This document shows, piece by piece, positions 17,311 through 27,450 of a stretch of DNA of 64,000 nt. A program made the position numbers and the translations under genes. This DNA is from Streptomyces sp. DG2A-72 (lineage in GTDB: Bacteria > Actinomycetota > Actinomycetes > Streptomycetales > Streptomycetaceae), in contig NZ_JASTLC010000001.1 of the NCBI RefSeq assembly GCF_030499575.1, positions 7,154,001 to 7,218,000 on the forward strand. Direction: 5' to 3'. Within the stretch, counting starts at the first letter, position 1. The number at the start of each line of letters is the position of its first letter. Under the pieces are notes generated by a model, which was given only the letters and a program-made list of their open reading frames with translations, ran no database searches and was not told the DNA's origin.

Positions 17311-18460
17311 CTAGGGCCTGTCCGGCGGATCTTGTGACTGTTGCGGTCTCGGGTCGTTGGCATGAGCATGGGGCGGGGAGATCTGACGAGTGACGAGTGG
17401 GTCCGACTCAAGGCACATCTGCCGAAGTCCGGGCAGCGGGGCGGCCGTTGGGAGAGCCACCGCCGGGTGATCAATGGGATTCTGTTCCGGCAGCGCACCG
17501 GGGTGCTGTGGCGGGATCTGCCTGCGCGTTTCGGCAAGTGGAAGACGGTGTACGAACGCCGTAGGCGCTGGTCGGCGGATGGCACATGGGACAGAATCTC
17601 CGCGGCCGTCCTGGCCGGCGCCGATGCGGAAGGCCGCATCGACTGGTCGATGGTGAGCGTGGACTCCACCTCCTGCCGGGCCCACCAACACGCCGCCGGA
17701 GCACGCAGAAAACCCCCGCGGCTGCCGGGAAAAGACGCACGCCCCGGCAGCACCGCCCCGACGAGGGGCTCGGACGCTCCCGGGGCGGCCTGACCTGCAA
17801 AATCCATCTCGCCGGTGAGGGCGGACGCCGCCCTCTGACTCTGTTGATCACCCCGGGGCAGTGGGGCGACGCCCCGCAGCTCATCCCGGTCATGGAACGC
17901 ATCCGCGTCGGCCGACTGAGCGGCGGACGCCCCCGCACGCGGCCGGAACACCTCGGCGGAGACAAGGCGTATTCATCCCGCCGCAACCGCCGTTACCTGC
18001 GACGACGCCAGATCAAGCACACCATCCCCGAGCCGAAGAACCAGCGGGCCAACCGACAGCGCCGCGGCAGCAAGGGCGGCCGGCCCACCGGCTTCGACGC
18101 GACGATCTACAAACGGAGGAACGAGGTTGAGCGAACGATCTTAGCGCTCAAGAACTCCCGGGCCGTCGCGACGAGATACGACAAGAGGGCCTACATCTTT
18201 CACGGCACCCTCACCCTCGCCGCCATCCGGCTCTGGCTCCGGCCGTGAGCCTCCGGAGCAGAGTGTGGACGGGAGCCCCCTGCCATGAGGCTCCCGTCAC
18301 TGCCCGTGCTCTCTCGGAAAGGATCCACACGGACATGACCCAGCGTTGCAAAAAACCAGCCGCTCTGTGGCGGCGCAGGAGCCCCGGCGAAGCCATCACC
18401 CGATCGGCAGAACCATCGTCGTCATGGCTCCTACAACATGATCCGCCGGACAGGCCCTAG
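17311..18460. mobile_element. IS5-family insertion sequence
   Basis: The element is bounded by an inverted repeat GGGCCTGTCCGGCGGATC (from 17315, complement ending at 18456) and by CTAG at both ends (17311-17314 and 18457-18460). It encodes one transposase in two overlapping frames. About 190 bp after the gene contain a hairpin (ACGGGAGCC, 18269-18277, and its complement 18289-18297). It abuts an IS630 copy on the right. Confidence 0.8.
17362..18248 (+). CDS. IS5-family transposase, -1 frameshift
   Basis: The first frame (ATG 17362) carries the N-terminal DUF4096-type region (DEWVRLKAHLP, WRDLPARFGKWKTVYERRRRW) and the first catalytic Asp in SVDSTS. A slippery heptamer G GGA AAA at 17727-17733, in the correct register, allows a -1 shift into the second frame. 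That frame carries GGLTCKIHLAGEGG, the second Asp (LGGDKAYSS) and the Glu (RRNEVERTILALKN). All three DDE residues are therefore present and the element may be active. A TTA codon occurs near the end of the second frame. Confidence 0.8.
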
Positions 18461-19678
18461 TGCTGGATTCCTCTTTCGCTGGGTATATGGCCTGGTGGCG
18501 GGGTAGTTGATGGTGCTCGGGGGCGGGTGCTGGGCGATGGTTCTACGAGCACGGCCGACGCGTGATGAGGACGAACGGAGAGTCGTTCGCCGGTTGTCGC
18601 GGGCGCGGAAGGCTCCGCGTGATCTGGTGATGCGGGCCCGGATGATCGAGCTGAGCTGGTCGGGGCTGCGAGTGCCGGCGATCGCTGTTGAGCTGGGCTG
18701 CAGCCAGAAAACAGTGCGGTGCTGGCTGCACCGCTTCAACCGCTCAGGCCTGCAAGGGCTGGATGATCTGGGCGGCCAGGGCCGCAAGCGACGGATCACC
18801 GAGGAGGAACGCTCCAGGATCATCTCCTTGGTGAAGACCGTGCCGCCGGGGCGACTGCGGTGGGAGCCCGTCGGGGAGCTGTGGGCCTTCGACGAGTCCG
18901 GGCCGGCCGAGTGGACCCTGGATTCCCTGGCCGCGGCAGCCCGGGCCGAGGGGATCGAGGTGGGTCGCTCACAGGTCCGGCGTATCCTGCTCGCCGAGGG
19001 TGTGCGCTGGCGCCGCACCCGGTCCTGGACGCGGTCGAAGGATGCGGACTTCGTCCCAAAAGGACACGGATCATCGGCCTCTGCACCCAGCCGCCCGACG
19101 GTGCGACGGTGATCTGCGCCGACGAGCTGGGGCCGGTGATCCCGCGGACGTTTCCGCCCGCACCTGCCTGGTCACCGGACGGACACCGGATCAAAGCGGA
19201 ACTCGACTACAGCCGCGGACCGGAGAAAATGTGGGTCTACGGAGCCTTACGTGTCCGGGACGGCCAGCAGATCACCATGACCGCGTCCTCCCGCAACAGC
19301 GTCTTCTACCAGCAGTTCCTGCAACAGGTCGAGGACGCCAACCCGACCGGGGAGATCTGGATCGTCACCGACAACCTGTCCTCCCACAACAGCCTGTCCA
19401 CGCGGACCTGGCTGGAGGACCATCCCCGCATCCACCACGCCTTCATTCCCGTCGGCGCGTGCTGGCTCAACCTGCAGGAAGGATGGTGGCGCATCTTCCG
19501 CAAGACAGCCCTCGCCGGCCGGTCATTCGCCAACCGCGACGACATCGACCAGGCCACAGCCCTGGCCACCGCCCAGCTCAACTCCCGTGCCAATCCCTGG
19601 ATCTGGGGCAGGCCGACCCCGCCAACTCGCTTACTACGGCGCCGATATGTGTACACCATTTGAGGAATCCAGCACTAG
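18457..19678. mobile_element. IS630-family element, copy A
   Basis: The 1218-bp element has matching ends (TGCTGGATTCCTC, complement at the right end), with CTAG at 18457-18460 and 19675-19678. IS630 elements insert at TA and duplicate it, which fits CTAG. It is about 90% similar to copies B1 and B2 by eye but clearly separate. Confidence 0.8.
18507..19663 (+). CDS. IS630-family transposase, -1 frameshift (copy A)
   Basis: The first frame encodes an N-terminal helix-turn-helix domain (LSWSGLRVPAIAVELGCSQKTVRCWLHRFN) and a winged helix. At 19055-19061 the in-register slippery sequence C CCA AAA lets ribosomes shift -1 into the DDE domain: D in ICADELGPV, D in IWIVTDNLSSH, E in NLQEGWWRIF. The fused product would be about 385 residues, normal for the family. 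The start is either ATG at 18510 or a later ATG at 18537. Confidence 0.8.
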
Positions 19679-21091
19679 TAGTGCTTCGTTAGGTTCTGGC
19701 TCTGCTTCTGCGTGTGGTGAGGGGGCGGCCGCAGGTGGTGCAGGTGCCGGTCCAGCACCTCAGCAGGTCCTGGAGGACGTCGAGGACTTGGTAGAGGGTC
19801 AGGCCGGCGTGTGTGCTTTTGGGTCGAGCCGCCGGATGGTGAGGAAGGCCTGGGCGGCGGTGACGAGGGTGACATGGTGGTGCCAGCCGCGCCAGGTGCG
19901 GCCTTCGAAGTGGTCCAGGCCCAGGCCGTGTTTGAGTTCGCGGTAGTCGTGCTCGATGCGCCAGCGCATCTTGGCCCATCGCACCAAGTCCTCAACCGGT
20001 GTGGTGACGGGCAGGTTCGATATCCAGTAGCCGGTCGGGACCTGCTGGTCTGCGGGCCATTCCACGAGCACCGTGCGTGGGGGTAGAACGCCATCCCAGT
20101 GGTAGTGGCCGCCGCCTGCTGTCTGAGCGGCAGCCAGAGCCTGCTTGCCGGCCGGTCGCACGGTCAGGACGGTGAACCGTGAGGCCATGGGTCCTCTGCT
20201 GCCCTGCCGCCAGGTGACCTCGGTGAATGCCGCGGTGGTGGCTTCGCCCGCGTGGACGGACAGAGCTTGTGGCGGGGTTCGGTAGCGCGGCAGGGTCGGC
20301 GGTCCCAGGCCGCCATAGGCAGGCCGGTGCGGCTCGGCCGCCTCTGGGTGGGCGACCTCCTTCCCGGTCAGCGCCAGCACATAGCGCAGCCCCCGTTCCT
20401 CCAGGGCGATGCGGAACGGGGTGCTGACGCCATAGCCGGCATCAGCGACCACAACCGGGGCCTTCAACTCCCACTCTGCGAGTGTGTCGAGCAGGCCGAG
20501 CGCGAGGCGCCACTTCTCCTGATGGCCGACGCTCTCCGGGATTCCGGCCCTACGGCACCGGTCCGGCTCGTCCGCCCATTCCCGGGGCAGATACAACTGC
20601 CAGTCCAGCGGACACGATGCGGTGTCGGTGGCGGCATGGACGCTGACTGCGACCTGGCAGTTCGCCCGTTTCCCGACCGCTCCGCAGTACTGGCGGGACA
20701 CCCCGACCGACGCTTGGCCGCACTTGGGGAACGACACATCGTCGATCACCCACACCTCAGGCACGATCGCCTCCGACAGCCGCCGGGCGATCCGCCGCCG
20801 GACCGGCAGCGGATCCCACGGGGACTGGTTCACGAACTGCTGCAGGGCCTGCATGTTCCCGTCCGGCAGCCGATCGGCCATCGGCTGGATCGACTTGCGC
20901 CGGCCGTCCACCATCAGCCCCCGCAGATAACACTCGCCCCACCGCCGCTGATCCCGCCGCGGCAGCGAACCAAACACATCAGCAACGAACTCCGATAACT
21001 CACCCCGGAGCCGTTCCACCTCCCCGAGCTTCACACTCACCAGCATGCCGCTGACCAGGCAAGATCGGCAGAGCTAACGAAGCACTACTAG
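19675..21091. mobile_element. IS701-family insertion sequence
   Basis: The ends share CTAGTAGTGCTTCGTTAG (left, from 19675) and its complement (right, ending at 21091). The element carries one transposase on the minus strand, opposite to its neighbours, and is wedged between IS630 copies A and B1. Confidence 0.8.
19799..21046 (-). CDS. IS701-family transposase
   Basis: This intact 415-residue DDE transposase has the family's usual length. Typical segments are RRDQRRWGECYLRGLMVDGRRKS near the N-terminus, VWVIDDVSFPKCG with the first Asp, VVVADAGYG with the second, and WRIEHDYRELKHGLGLDHFEGR with the Glu. No frameshift is needed. It probably starts at the ATG at 21046, about 45 bp inside the right end of the element. 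Confidence 0.85.
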   Translation of the reverse strand: MLVSVKLGEVERLRGELSEFVADVFGSLPRRDQRRWGECYLRGLMVDGRRKSIQPMADRLPDGNMQALQQFVNQSPWDPLPVRRRIARRLSEAIVPEVWVIDDVSFPKCGQASVGVSRQYCGAVGKRANCQVAVSVHAATDTASCPLDWQLYLPREWADEPDRCRRAGIPESVGHQEKWRLALGLLDTLAEWELKAPVVVADAGYGVSTPFRIALEERGLRYVLALTGKEVAHPEAAEPHRPAYGGLGPPTLPRYRTPPQALSVHAGEATTAAFTEVTWRQGSRGPMASRFTVLTVRPAGKQALAAAQTAGGGHYHWDGVLPPRTVLVEWPADQQVPTGYWISNLPVTTPVEDLVRWAKMRWRIEHDYRELKHGLGLDHFEGRTWRGWHHHVTLVTAAQAFLTIRRLDPKAHTPA

Positions 21092-22309
21092 TGCTGGGTT
21101 CCTCTTTCGGTGGGTATATGTCCTGGTGGCGGGGTAGTTGATGGTGCTCGGGGGCGGGTGCTGGACGGTGGTTTTACGAGCTCGGCCGGGGCGTGATGAG
21201 GACGAACGCAGGATCGTTCACCGGCTGTCCCGGGCACGGAAGGCCCCGCGGGATGCCGTGATGCGGGCCCGGATGATTGAGCTGAGCTGGTCGGGGTTAC
21301 GCGTGCCGGCCATCGCTGAGGAGCTGGGCTGCAACCAGAAGACGGTCCGCTGCTGGCTGCACCGCTTCAACCACTCGGGTCTGCCAGGGCTGGACGATCT
21401 GGGCGGGCAGGGCCGCAAGCGGCGGATCACCGAGGAGGAGCGGTCGAGAATCATTGCGCTGGTCAAGACCGTGCCGCCGGGGCGGCTGCGGTGGGAGCCC
21501 GTCGGAGAGTTGTGGGCCTTCGACGAGTCCGGGCCGGCCGAGTGGACCCTGGATTCCCTGGCCGCGGCAGCGCGGGCCGAAGGGATCGAAGTGAGCCGCT
21601 CACAGGTCCGGCGCATTCTGCTCGCCGAGGGCGTGCGCTGGCGCCGCACCCGGTCCTGGACGCGTTCGAAGGATCCAGACTTCGTCCCAAAAGGACACGG
21701 ATCATCGGCCTCTACACCCGCCCGCCCGACGACGCGACGGTGATCTGCGCCGACGAGCTGGGGCCGGTGATCCCACGGGCCTTCCCGCCCGCACCTGCCT
21801 GGTCACCCGACGGGCGCCGGATCAAGTCCGAAGTCGACTACAGCCGCGGACCGGACAAGACCTGGGTCTACGGCGGCCTGCGCCCCGCCGACGGCCAGGC
21901 CGTCACGATGACCGCGTCCTCCCGCAACAGCGTCTTCTACCAGCAGTTCCTGCAACAGCTCGAGGACGCCAACCCGACCGGCGAAATCTGGATCGTCACC
22001 GACAACCTGTCCTCCCACAACAGCCTGTCCACCCGGACCTGGCTCGAGGACCATCCCCGTATCCGCCACGCCTTCATCCCCGTCGGCGCCTGCTGGCTCA
22101 ACCTGCAAGAAGGCTGGTGGCGCATCTTCCGCAAAACTGCCCTCGCCGGCCGGTCGTTCGCCAACCGCGACGACATCGCATACGCCACCGCCCTCGCAAC
22201 CAGCCAGCTCAACTCCTGTGCGACCCCCTGGATCTGGGGCAGACCCGCACCACCAACCCGCCAACTACGGCGCCGATATACGTATACCGTTTGAGGAACC
22301 CAGCACTAG
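21088..22309. mobile_element. IS630-family element, copy B1
   Basis: This is the first of two directly repeated 1218-bp copies, bounded by CTAG at 21088-21091 and 22306-22309, with ends TGCTGGGTTCCTC and complement. By eye it is identical to B2 except at 22222 (G here, A at 23440). Confidence 0.85.
21138..22294 (+). CDS. IS630-family transposase, -1 frameshift (copy B1)
   Basis: It has the same two-frame design as copy A: helix-turn-helix frame, slippery CCCAAAA at 21686-21692, then the DDE frame (ADELGPV, VTDNLSSH, QEGWWRIF). All catalytic residues are intact, so it is potentially active. It differs from copy A at scattered residues (for example EELGCNQKT in place of VELGCSQKT). Confidence 0.8.
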
Positions 22310-23527
22310 TGCTGGGTTCCTCTTTCGGTGGGTATATGTCCTGGTGGCGGGGTAGTTGATGGTGCTCGGGGGCGGGTGCTGGACGGTGGTTTTACGAGCT
22401 CGGCCGGGGCGTGATGAGGACGAACGCAGGATCGTTCACCGGCTGTCCCGGGCACGGAAGGCCCCGCGGGATGCCGTGATGCGGGCCCGGATGATTGAGC
22501 TGAGCTGGTCGGGGTTACGCGTGCCGGCCATCGCTGAGGAGCTGGGCTGCAACCAGAAGACGGTCCGCTGCTGGCTGCACCGCTTCAACCACTCGGGTCT
22601 GCCAGGGCTGGACGATCTGGGCGGGCAGGGCCGCAAGCGGCGGATCACCGAGGAGGAGCGGTCGAGAATCATTGCGCTGGTCAAGACCGTGCCGCCGGGG
22701 CGGCTGCGGTGGGAGCCCGTCGGAGAGTTGTGGGCCTTCGACGAGTCCGGGCCGGCCGAGTGGACCCTGGATTCCCTGGCCGCGGCAGCGCGGGCCGAAG
22801 GGATCGAAGTGAGCCGCTCACAGGTCCGGCGCATTCTGCTCGCCGAGGGCGTGCGCTGGCGCCGCACCCGGTCCTGGACGCGTTCGAAGGATCCAGACTT
22901 CGTCCCAAAAGGACACGGATCATCGGCCTCTACACCCGCCCGCCCGACGACGCGACGGTGATCTGCGCCGACGAGCTGGGGCCGGTGATCCCACGGGCCT
23001 TCCCGCCCGCACCTGCCTGGTCACCCGACGGGCGCCGGATCAAGTCCGAAGTCGACTACAGCCGCGGACCGGACAAGACCTGGGTCTACGGCGGCCTGCG
23101 CCCCGCCGACGGCCAGGCCGTCACGATGACCGCGTCCTCCCGCAACAGCGTCTTCTACCAGCAGTTCCTGCAACAGCTCGAGGACGCCAACCCGACCGGC
23201 GAAATCTGGATCGTCACCGACAACCTGTCCTCCCACAACAGCCTGTCCACCCGGACCTGGCTCGAGGACCATCCCCGTATCCGCCACGCCTTCATCCCCG
23301 TCGGCGCCTGCTGGCTCAACCTGCAAGAAGGCTGGTGGCGCATCTTCCGCAAAACTGCCCTCGCCGGCCGGTCGTTCGCCAACCGCGACGACATCGCATA
23401 CGCCACCGCCCTCGCAACCAGCCAGCTCAACTCCTGTGCAACCCCCTGGATCTGGGGCAGACCCGCACCACCAACCCGCCAACTACGGCGCCGATATACG
23501 TATACCGTTTGAGGAACCCAGCACTAG
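22306..23527. mobile_element. IS630-family element, copy B2 (tandem repeat of B1)
   Basis: It begins exactly where B1 ends, sharing the CTAG at 22306-22309, and finishes at CTAG 23524-23527. The exact 1218-bp period and one silent difference show a very recent tandem duplication or a second insertion at the same CTAG. Confidence 0.85.
22356..23512 (+). CDS. IS630-family transposase, -1 frameshift (copy B2)
   Basis: The protein is identical to that of copy B1, with the slippery heptamer CCCAAAA at 22904-22910. The only nucleotide difference found is silent (an Ala codon, GCG to GCA). Confidence 0.8.
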
Positions 23528-23562
23528 GCTGGACCGTCCGTCAGACAGACGTCCTGGCCGTA

Positions 23563-24369
23563 TCAGGAAGCCGTGGCCGAACCCGGATCCTGCGCCAGGA
23601 CATCCGCAGTCACACGGTCGATGGTGTCCATGAGGCGGCGGCCCTCGTCCGTGAACATCAGGTCGCGGTCATCTGAGTCGGCGAGCGCGGTCATCGCGCG
23701 GATCAGGTAGCAGATGAGGGGGCCGCCGGCGTAGCGGGGGCGTTCGCTCTCCGGTGTCAGGCGTACCTCCCTTAGCGCCCGCCGCAGCCGCATGTCGCGG
23801 GTTTCCCGCTCTTCGCGTCGCGTTACCGCGCGGGCCAGGGGCAGCAGGTGGCTGTCCGGGACGGGCGCGTGGATCAGGGCCCGCAGGTCGTGTTCCGTGC
23901 TGGTGGCGGCGCTGTTGTCGACGAGGTCGGTGACCCGGTCCCGGTAGATCTGGTGGGCCGTGTGCTGCTCGATGATGAGATCGTCGAGGTGGCGCAGTTC
24001 CGAGGTGGCGTCGGCGCGCCACAGGATGAGCCGCTTGAGCAGGTTCACGGCCCAGGGCTTGGAAGAGGAGGCGCGGAATGGACTCGGGCAGGGGCACTCC
24101 AGGCTCAGCGGTCCGCCCCAGGTCCCGATGACGGTGAGCTCCCGGTAGTTGCCGCACGGGCAGGCGAGCGCCTCGACCCCTCGGTGAGGCAGGTAGGAGT
24201 TGGACGGCGCGAACAACTCGTCGGACATGACCCTGTTGTGCCAGTCGGCGTGGGCGTCACGCCATTCGACGAGGATCAGGCGCGGAGCAGCGAAGTGCCA
24301 CTCGGTCTCCCCAAAGGGTGCGGCTGGCTCGCCTTCAAGGGGCTCCGCCTCGCGGTATCCGTCGTCCAA
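23563..24369 (-). CDS. Zinc-ribbon hypothetical protein, paralogue of 37471-38703
   Basis: The 268-residue product has WHFAAPRLILVEWRDAHADWHNR near the start, then a CPCGN...LECPC double-Cys zinc ribbon (about residues 69-93), PWAVNLLKRLILWRAD, and a helical C-terminal half. The same order (WQFEVDRI, SWNR, CPSCGN...LLCRCG, WARNLLKRLIL.AAD) occurs in the protein at 37471, so the two are paralogues although their C-terminal halves differ. I do not recognise the family. The gene ends about 36 bp from the right edge of the IS array and appears intact. Confidence 0.6.
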   Translation of the reverse strand: MDDGYREAEPLEGEPAAPFGETEWHFAAPRLILVEWRDAHADWHNRVMSDELFAPSNSYLPHRGVEALACPCGNYRELTVIGTWGGPLSLECPCPSPFRASSSKPWAVNLLKRLILWRADATSELRHLDDLIIEQHTAHQIYRDRVTDLVDNSAATSTEHDLRALIHAPVPDSHLLPLARAVTRREERETRDMRLRRALREVRLTPESERPRYAGGPLICYLIRAMTALADSDDRDLMFTDEGRRLMDTIDRVTADVLAQDPGSATAS

Positions 24370-24512
24370 CTGTCCTAGCCCCCACTATCGTTGTCGTGGT
24401 CCCTCCACCGTAGTGCTCACCGTGGCGCGGGTGCATCCGGGCGGGGCCGTTCAACTCCGCCTATTGTCCGGGGCGTTCGGGCGACGAGTGCATCCTCGCC
24501 GACGGGTTGTGG

Positions 24513-25328
24513 TCACAACTCCTGGGCGAGGGACCACAAGCGATGAGCGGCATGCTCCCAGGCCCGCTCGTTGTCGGGCCCCTCGTGGGCTGCTTCCAGT
24601 TCTGCCAGGATCGCCGCGCCCTCGGCAAAGCGGCCCACCGCGAGGTCCAGTCAGACCAGGCTCAGCCGGTCCTCAGCGATCGGGTCACGCAGCGCAGCCA
24701 CCGTGTAGGCCGCCCAGGCTGCGGTCGGCAGGTCCTCACGGCGCGCCGGGAGCGCCCCGCCGACCGCCCGCAGGGCCACGCCGTTGCGCTGCACAGCGGC
24801 GAGCGACGCCGCGTCGCCCAGCGGGAAGGGCATGACCGCCTGCAAGGCAGTGGCATCAGGCTCGTTCAGTTCGTGCCACGAGGACCAGTGCGCCCGTACG
24901 GATTCGCCTGCGTCCTGCGAGGTCGGGCCCGGAGTGCAGCCGTGCGCCAGATAGAGATGGGCGCGCTCGGTGCTGGTGGCCCGAGCGGTTGCCACCGCAC
25001 CGAGTGAGAAGAGCCATGTGGCGTACAGGCCGGTCTCCTCGGCGAGTTCGCGGCGAGCGGCGTCCACGGGTTGCTCGCCCTCGTCGACGAGGCCCCCCGG
25101 CAGATCCGTGATAGTGCCGTGGAGGTAGTGGTGCTGGGTGACCATGGCCACCCGCCCCCGATAGACGGCGAGAACCCGGACCGAGTCCGGCGCAGCGACA
25201 TGCGGGTACTCCACAACGGCACCGTCCGGACGCACTGCATTGTCGACGGTCAGGCGGATACGGCCCTGTGGGCCGCCCGCGAAAAGGAGCCGACCGCCCT
25301 GCCTGCGCCAATGATCGTCGCCGTTCAT
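24513..25328 (-). CDS. Nudix hydrolase, possibly interrupted by an in-frame TGA
   Basis: From ATG 25328 a 225-residue Nudix enzyme runs to TGA at 24653-24651. Its box is GGLVDEGEQPVDAARRELAE plus ETGL (residues 78-101), a complete GX5EX7REUXEEXGU; an EEP-like FAGGPQGRIRL strand precedes it and the length resembles ADP-sugar pyrophosphatases. After the TGA the same frame continues for 45 sense codons (LDLAVGRFAEGAAILAELEA to SLAQEL) to a second stop at 24515-24513, with protein-like composition. Either one base change (for example CGA to TGA) truncated a longer protein, or two reading frames abut by chance. Coordinates include the extension; the Nudix domain itself is 24651-25328. Confidence 0.65.
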
Positions 25329-25429
25329 GCCTTCAAGTATCGCGTCCGCATGGTCGACTTGACTCCCGACCGCGCGACCTCCGCCGACTGGGTGACTCTG
25401 GCTCCGGCCATGACCCGCCGGACAGACCC

Positions 25430-27187
25430 TTAGTGGCCGGAATGGCCGGTGTTCAAGTCGAGGCACAGGGTACCCAGGGTGGAGGCGAGCTCTTCCAGGG
25501 CACGGATGTACGCGCGCAGCGCGAGGGGAAGGTGGGTACGTTCCCACCGGGCCACGTCGTGTTGCCGCTGTGCCCACACCGCTTCCAGGCCGGACAAGGC
25601 CGGGTTGCTGTCGTCCAGGGCGTTCCAGACCAGGCCGATCGCCAGGCCGAGGGGCTGTGCGGGGTGGACGTCGAGTTCGGCCTCGCCCTTGTGGTGTTCC
25701 TGGACAGTTCGGAGAGTGGCGCGGAGGTGTCCGATCCGCAGGGCCCGCTGGATCCAGGCCGGCCCCTGGACGTGGCCGGGCAGCTCGGGAGTGTCGGGTA
25801 GCGCCTGGAGCGTGGGCAGCAGTTCGGCCGCGGCCTGCCGGGCCTGGGCCTGGGGTGCCCACTCTCCGGTGTGCAGTTGGTGGATCGCCTCGGCGACGGC
25901 TTTGGTGGCATACGCGACGGCGGGCTGCCATCGTGGCGGCTGCCCGTCACGGAACGGTCCGGACGTGAGGTCCCGGCAGCGGTCGCCCAGCAGCACCAGT
26001 GGGGGCTCAAGGCTGGTGGCGTCCTGGGTGTCGCGTAGTGGGCGGTTGTCGTGCAGGTCGCGGAGCTGATGCCAGGTCGCGATGCCCCGGGCAGCCTCCA
26101 GGAGTTCGTCTTCGCGTTCCCGTAGCTCCTGCCAGGAGCCGGTGACGGGAGCGGGGTCCCAGGCGGGCAGCGGGTCGGCGAACAGGCGCTCGTGCAGGGC
26201 CCCGCCCAGCCACCACAGCGGCCGGGCCAGGTCCACGTCGTCGACCAGCAGCCCCTCGTGGCGTGCCGCGCGCCACACGGCCAGCGCCAGGATCCGGTTG
26301 GCGGGCAGCCACGTGTCCTCGCGCTCGCTGATGGCCTCGGGGGTGGAGGCGGTGCCGGAGGCGTACAGGTCGAGGTCGTCCGCGTGGTAGCCGATGTGCC
26401 GTTGGGTCAGGACCCATGCCTGGCGCTCGGCCCGTGTCCAGGCGTCCAGACCGTAGGCGCTGCGGTGGGTCTCCTCCCATGCCTCTTCGTCCAGGACGAC
26501 CTGCAGTGCCGCGCTGCGCCAGATGACGTTCACTGTGTTGTCGGCGGTGGGCGGGGCCAGCTGGATCTCGTAGCCGTGCGGCAGGGGACCGCCGGACAGG
26601 TCTCGGCGTTCGTCGTCGAAGTACCAGGCCGGGGCGATCACGGAGCCGGTTACGCCGTCGAACTCCCCGCCGACGCCCTGCACGTGGGTGCCGGTCGGCA
26701 GGGGACGGTGCAGTTCTTCCTCCAGGGCGTGGCAGACGGCGTCCACGGCCAGGCCGCGGCAGACCACGACGGCCGGTTCCGCGGAACCGCGTGCGAGGCC
26801 GCGTGTCATGCCGTCCCACCTCTGCTTCGAGAGAGGGGAGTGGGGGTCGGCGGGCCAGGTGCGGGTCAGCCACAGCCAGGTGGCGATCAGCGGATCGCTG
26901 TCGTCGTCCACCGTGGCGGGATCCGTGTCCGTGGAGAGGGCAAGGTCCGCGCCGACCAAGGGGGTGGCGAGTTCCCGGACACCGCCGTTCAGGCGCGAGA
27001 GATGCCACAGCAGCGATCCGAGTGTCACCGCCTCCACGCCGCCCGCCCTCTGGCGGCCCAGTGCCGCAAGGGCGATGGCCAGCACGTTGCGGGTGCCGGT
27101 GTACTCCCAGTTGTTGTCGGTGACGGTCAAGGCGGCGGACGCCAGTTGCTGCGCCCTGGTGACCGCCAGACCCCACTGCCCTGTCAT
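25430..27187 (-). CDS. Large hypothetical protein (585 aa)
   Basis: A long open frame from ATG 27187 encodes a soluble, Trp- and Leu-rich, mostly helical protein with no transmembrane segment or signal peptide. Visible landmarks are NNWEYTGTRNVLAIALAALG, RSAALQVVLDEEAWEE, ERQAWVLTQRHIGYHADDLDLYASG and a C-terminal helical bundle. I do not recognise the family and see no catalytic motif. Similar large soluble proteins of unknown role sit beside regulators in Streptomyces accessory DNA. The next plus-strand gene at 27451 is divergent. Confidence 0.65.
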   Translation of the reverse strand: MTGQWGLAVTRAQQLASAALTVTDNNWEYTGTRNVLAIALAALGRQRAGGVEAVTLGSLLWHLSRLNGGVRELATPLVGADLALSTDTDPATVDDDSDPLIATWLWLTRTWPADPHSPLSKQRWDGMTRGLARGSAEPAVVVCRGLAVDAVCHALEEELHRPLPTGTHVQGVGGEFDGVTGSVIAPAWYFDDERRDLSGGPLPHGYEIQLAPPTADNTVNVIWRSAALQVVLDEEAWEETHRSAYGLDAWTRAERQAWVLTQRHIGYHADDLDLYASGTASTPEAISEREDTWLPANRILALAVWRAARHEGLLVDDVDLARPLWWLGGALHERLFADPLPAWDPAPVTGSWQELREREDELLEAARGIATWHQLRDLHDNRPLRDTQDATSLEPPLVLLGDRCRDLTSGPFRDGQPPRWQPAVAYATKAVAEAIHQLHTGEWAPQAQARQAAAELLPTLQALPDTPELPGHVQGPAWIQRALRIGHLRATLRTVQEHHKGEAELDVHPAQPLGLAIGLVWNALDDSNPALSGLEAVWAQRQHDVARWERTHLPLALRAYIRALEELASTLGTLCLDLNTGHSGH

Positions 27188-27450
27188 GCCGCGCCTTCCT
27201 CAAGCCGACGAGTTCACGCTGTCTTCCTGCCGCATGCTCCCACGCGGCCCGGACAGCGTGCAGACCACGGTCCGGCCGACGACGGCCCTCGTCCTCCAGG
27301 TTCGGTGGAGCTATGGCCGGCAGCGTTGCTGCCGTCGCTGGCTGGCGTGCCGATCGCCGAGTGACGGCGAAGGGGAAACAGCGCAACACAAGCCATGGCC
27401 AGAGACGATGGACTCGCCCGCCGCCGATCGAGACCGAACAGGGGGACGTC

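Noticed and set aside
25268..27364. Long plus-strand frames opposite the 585-residue gene
   Set aside because: Shadow frames with low-complexity Gly/Arg/Val content.
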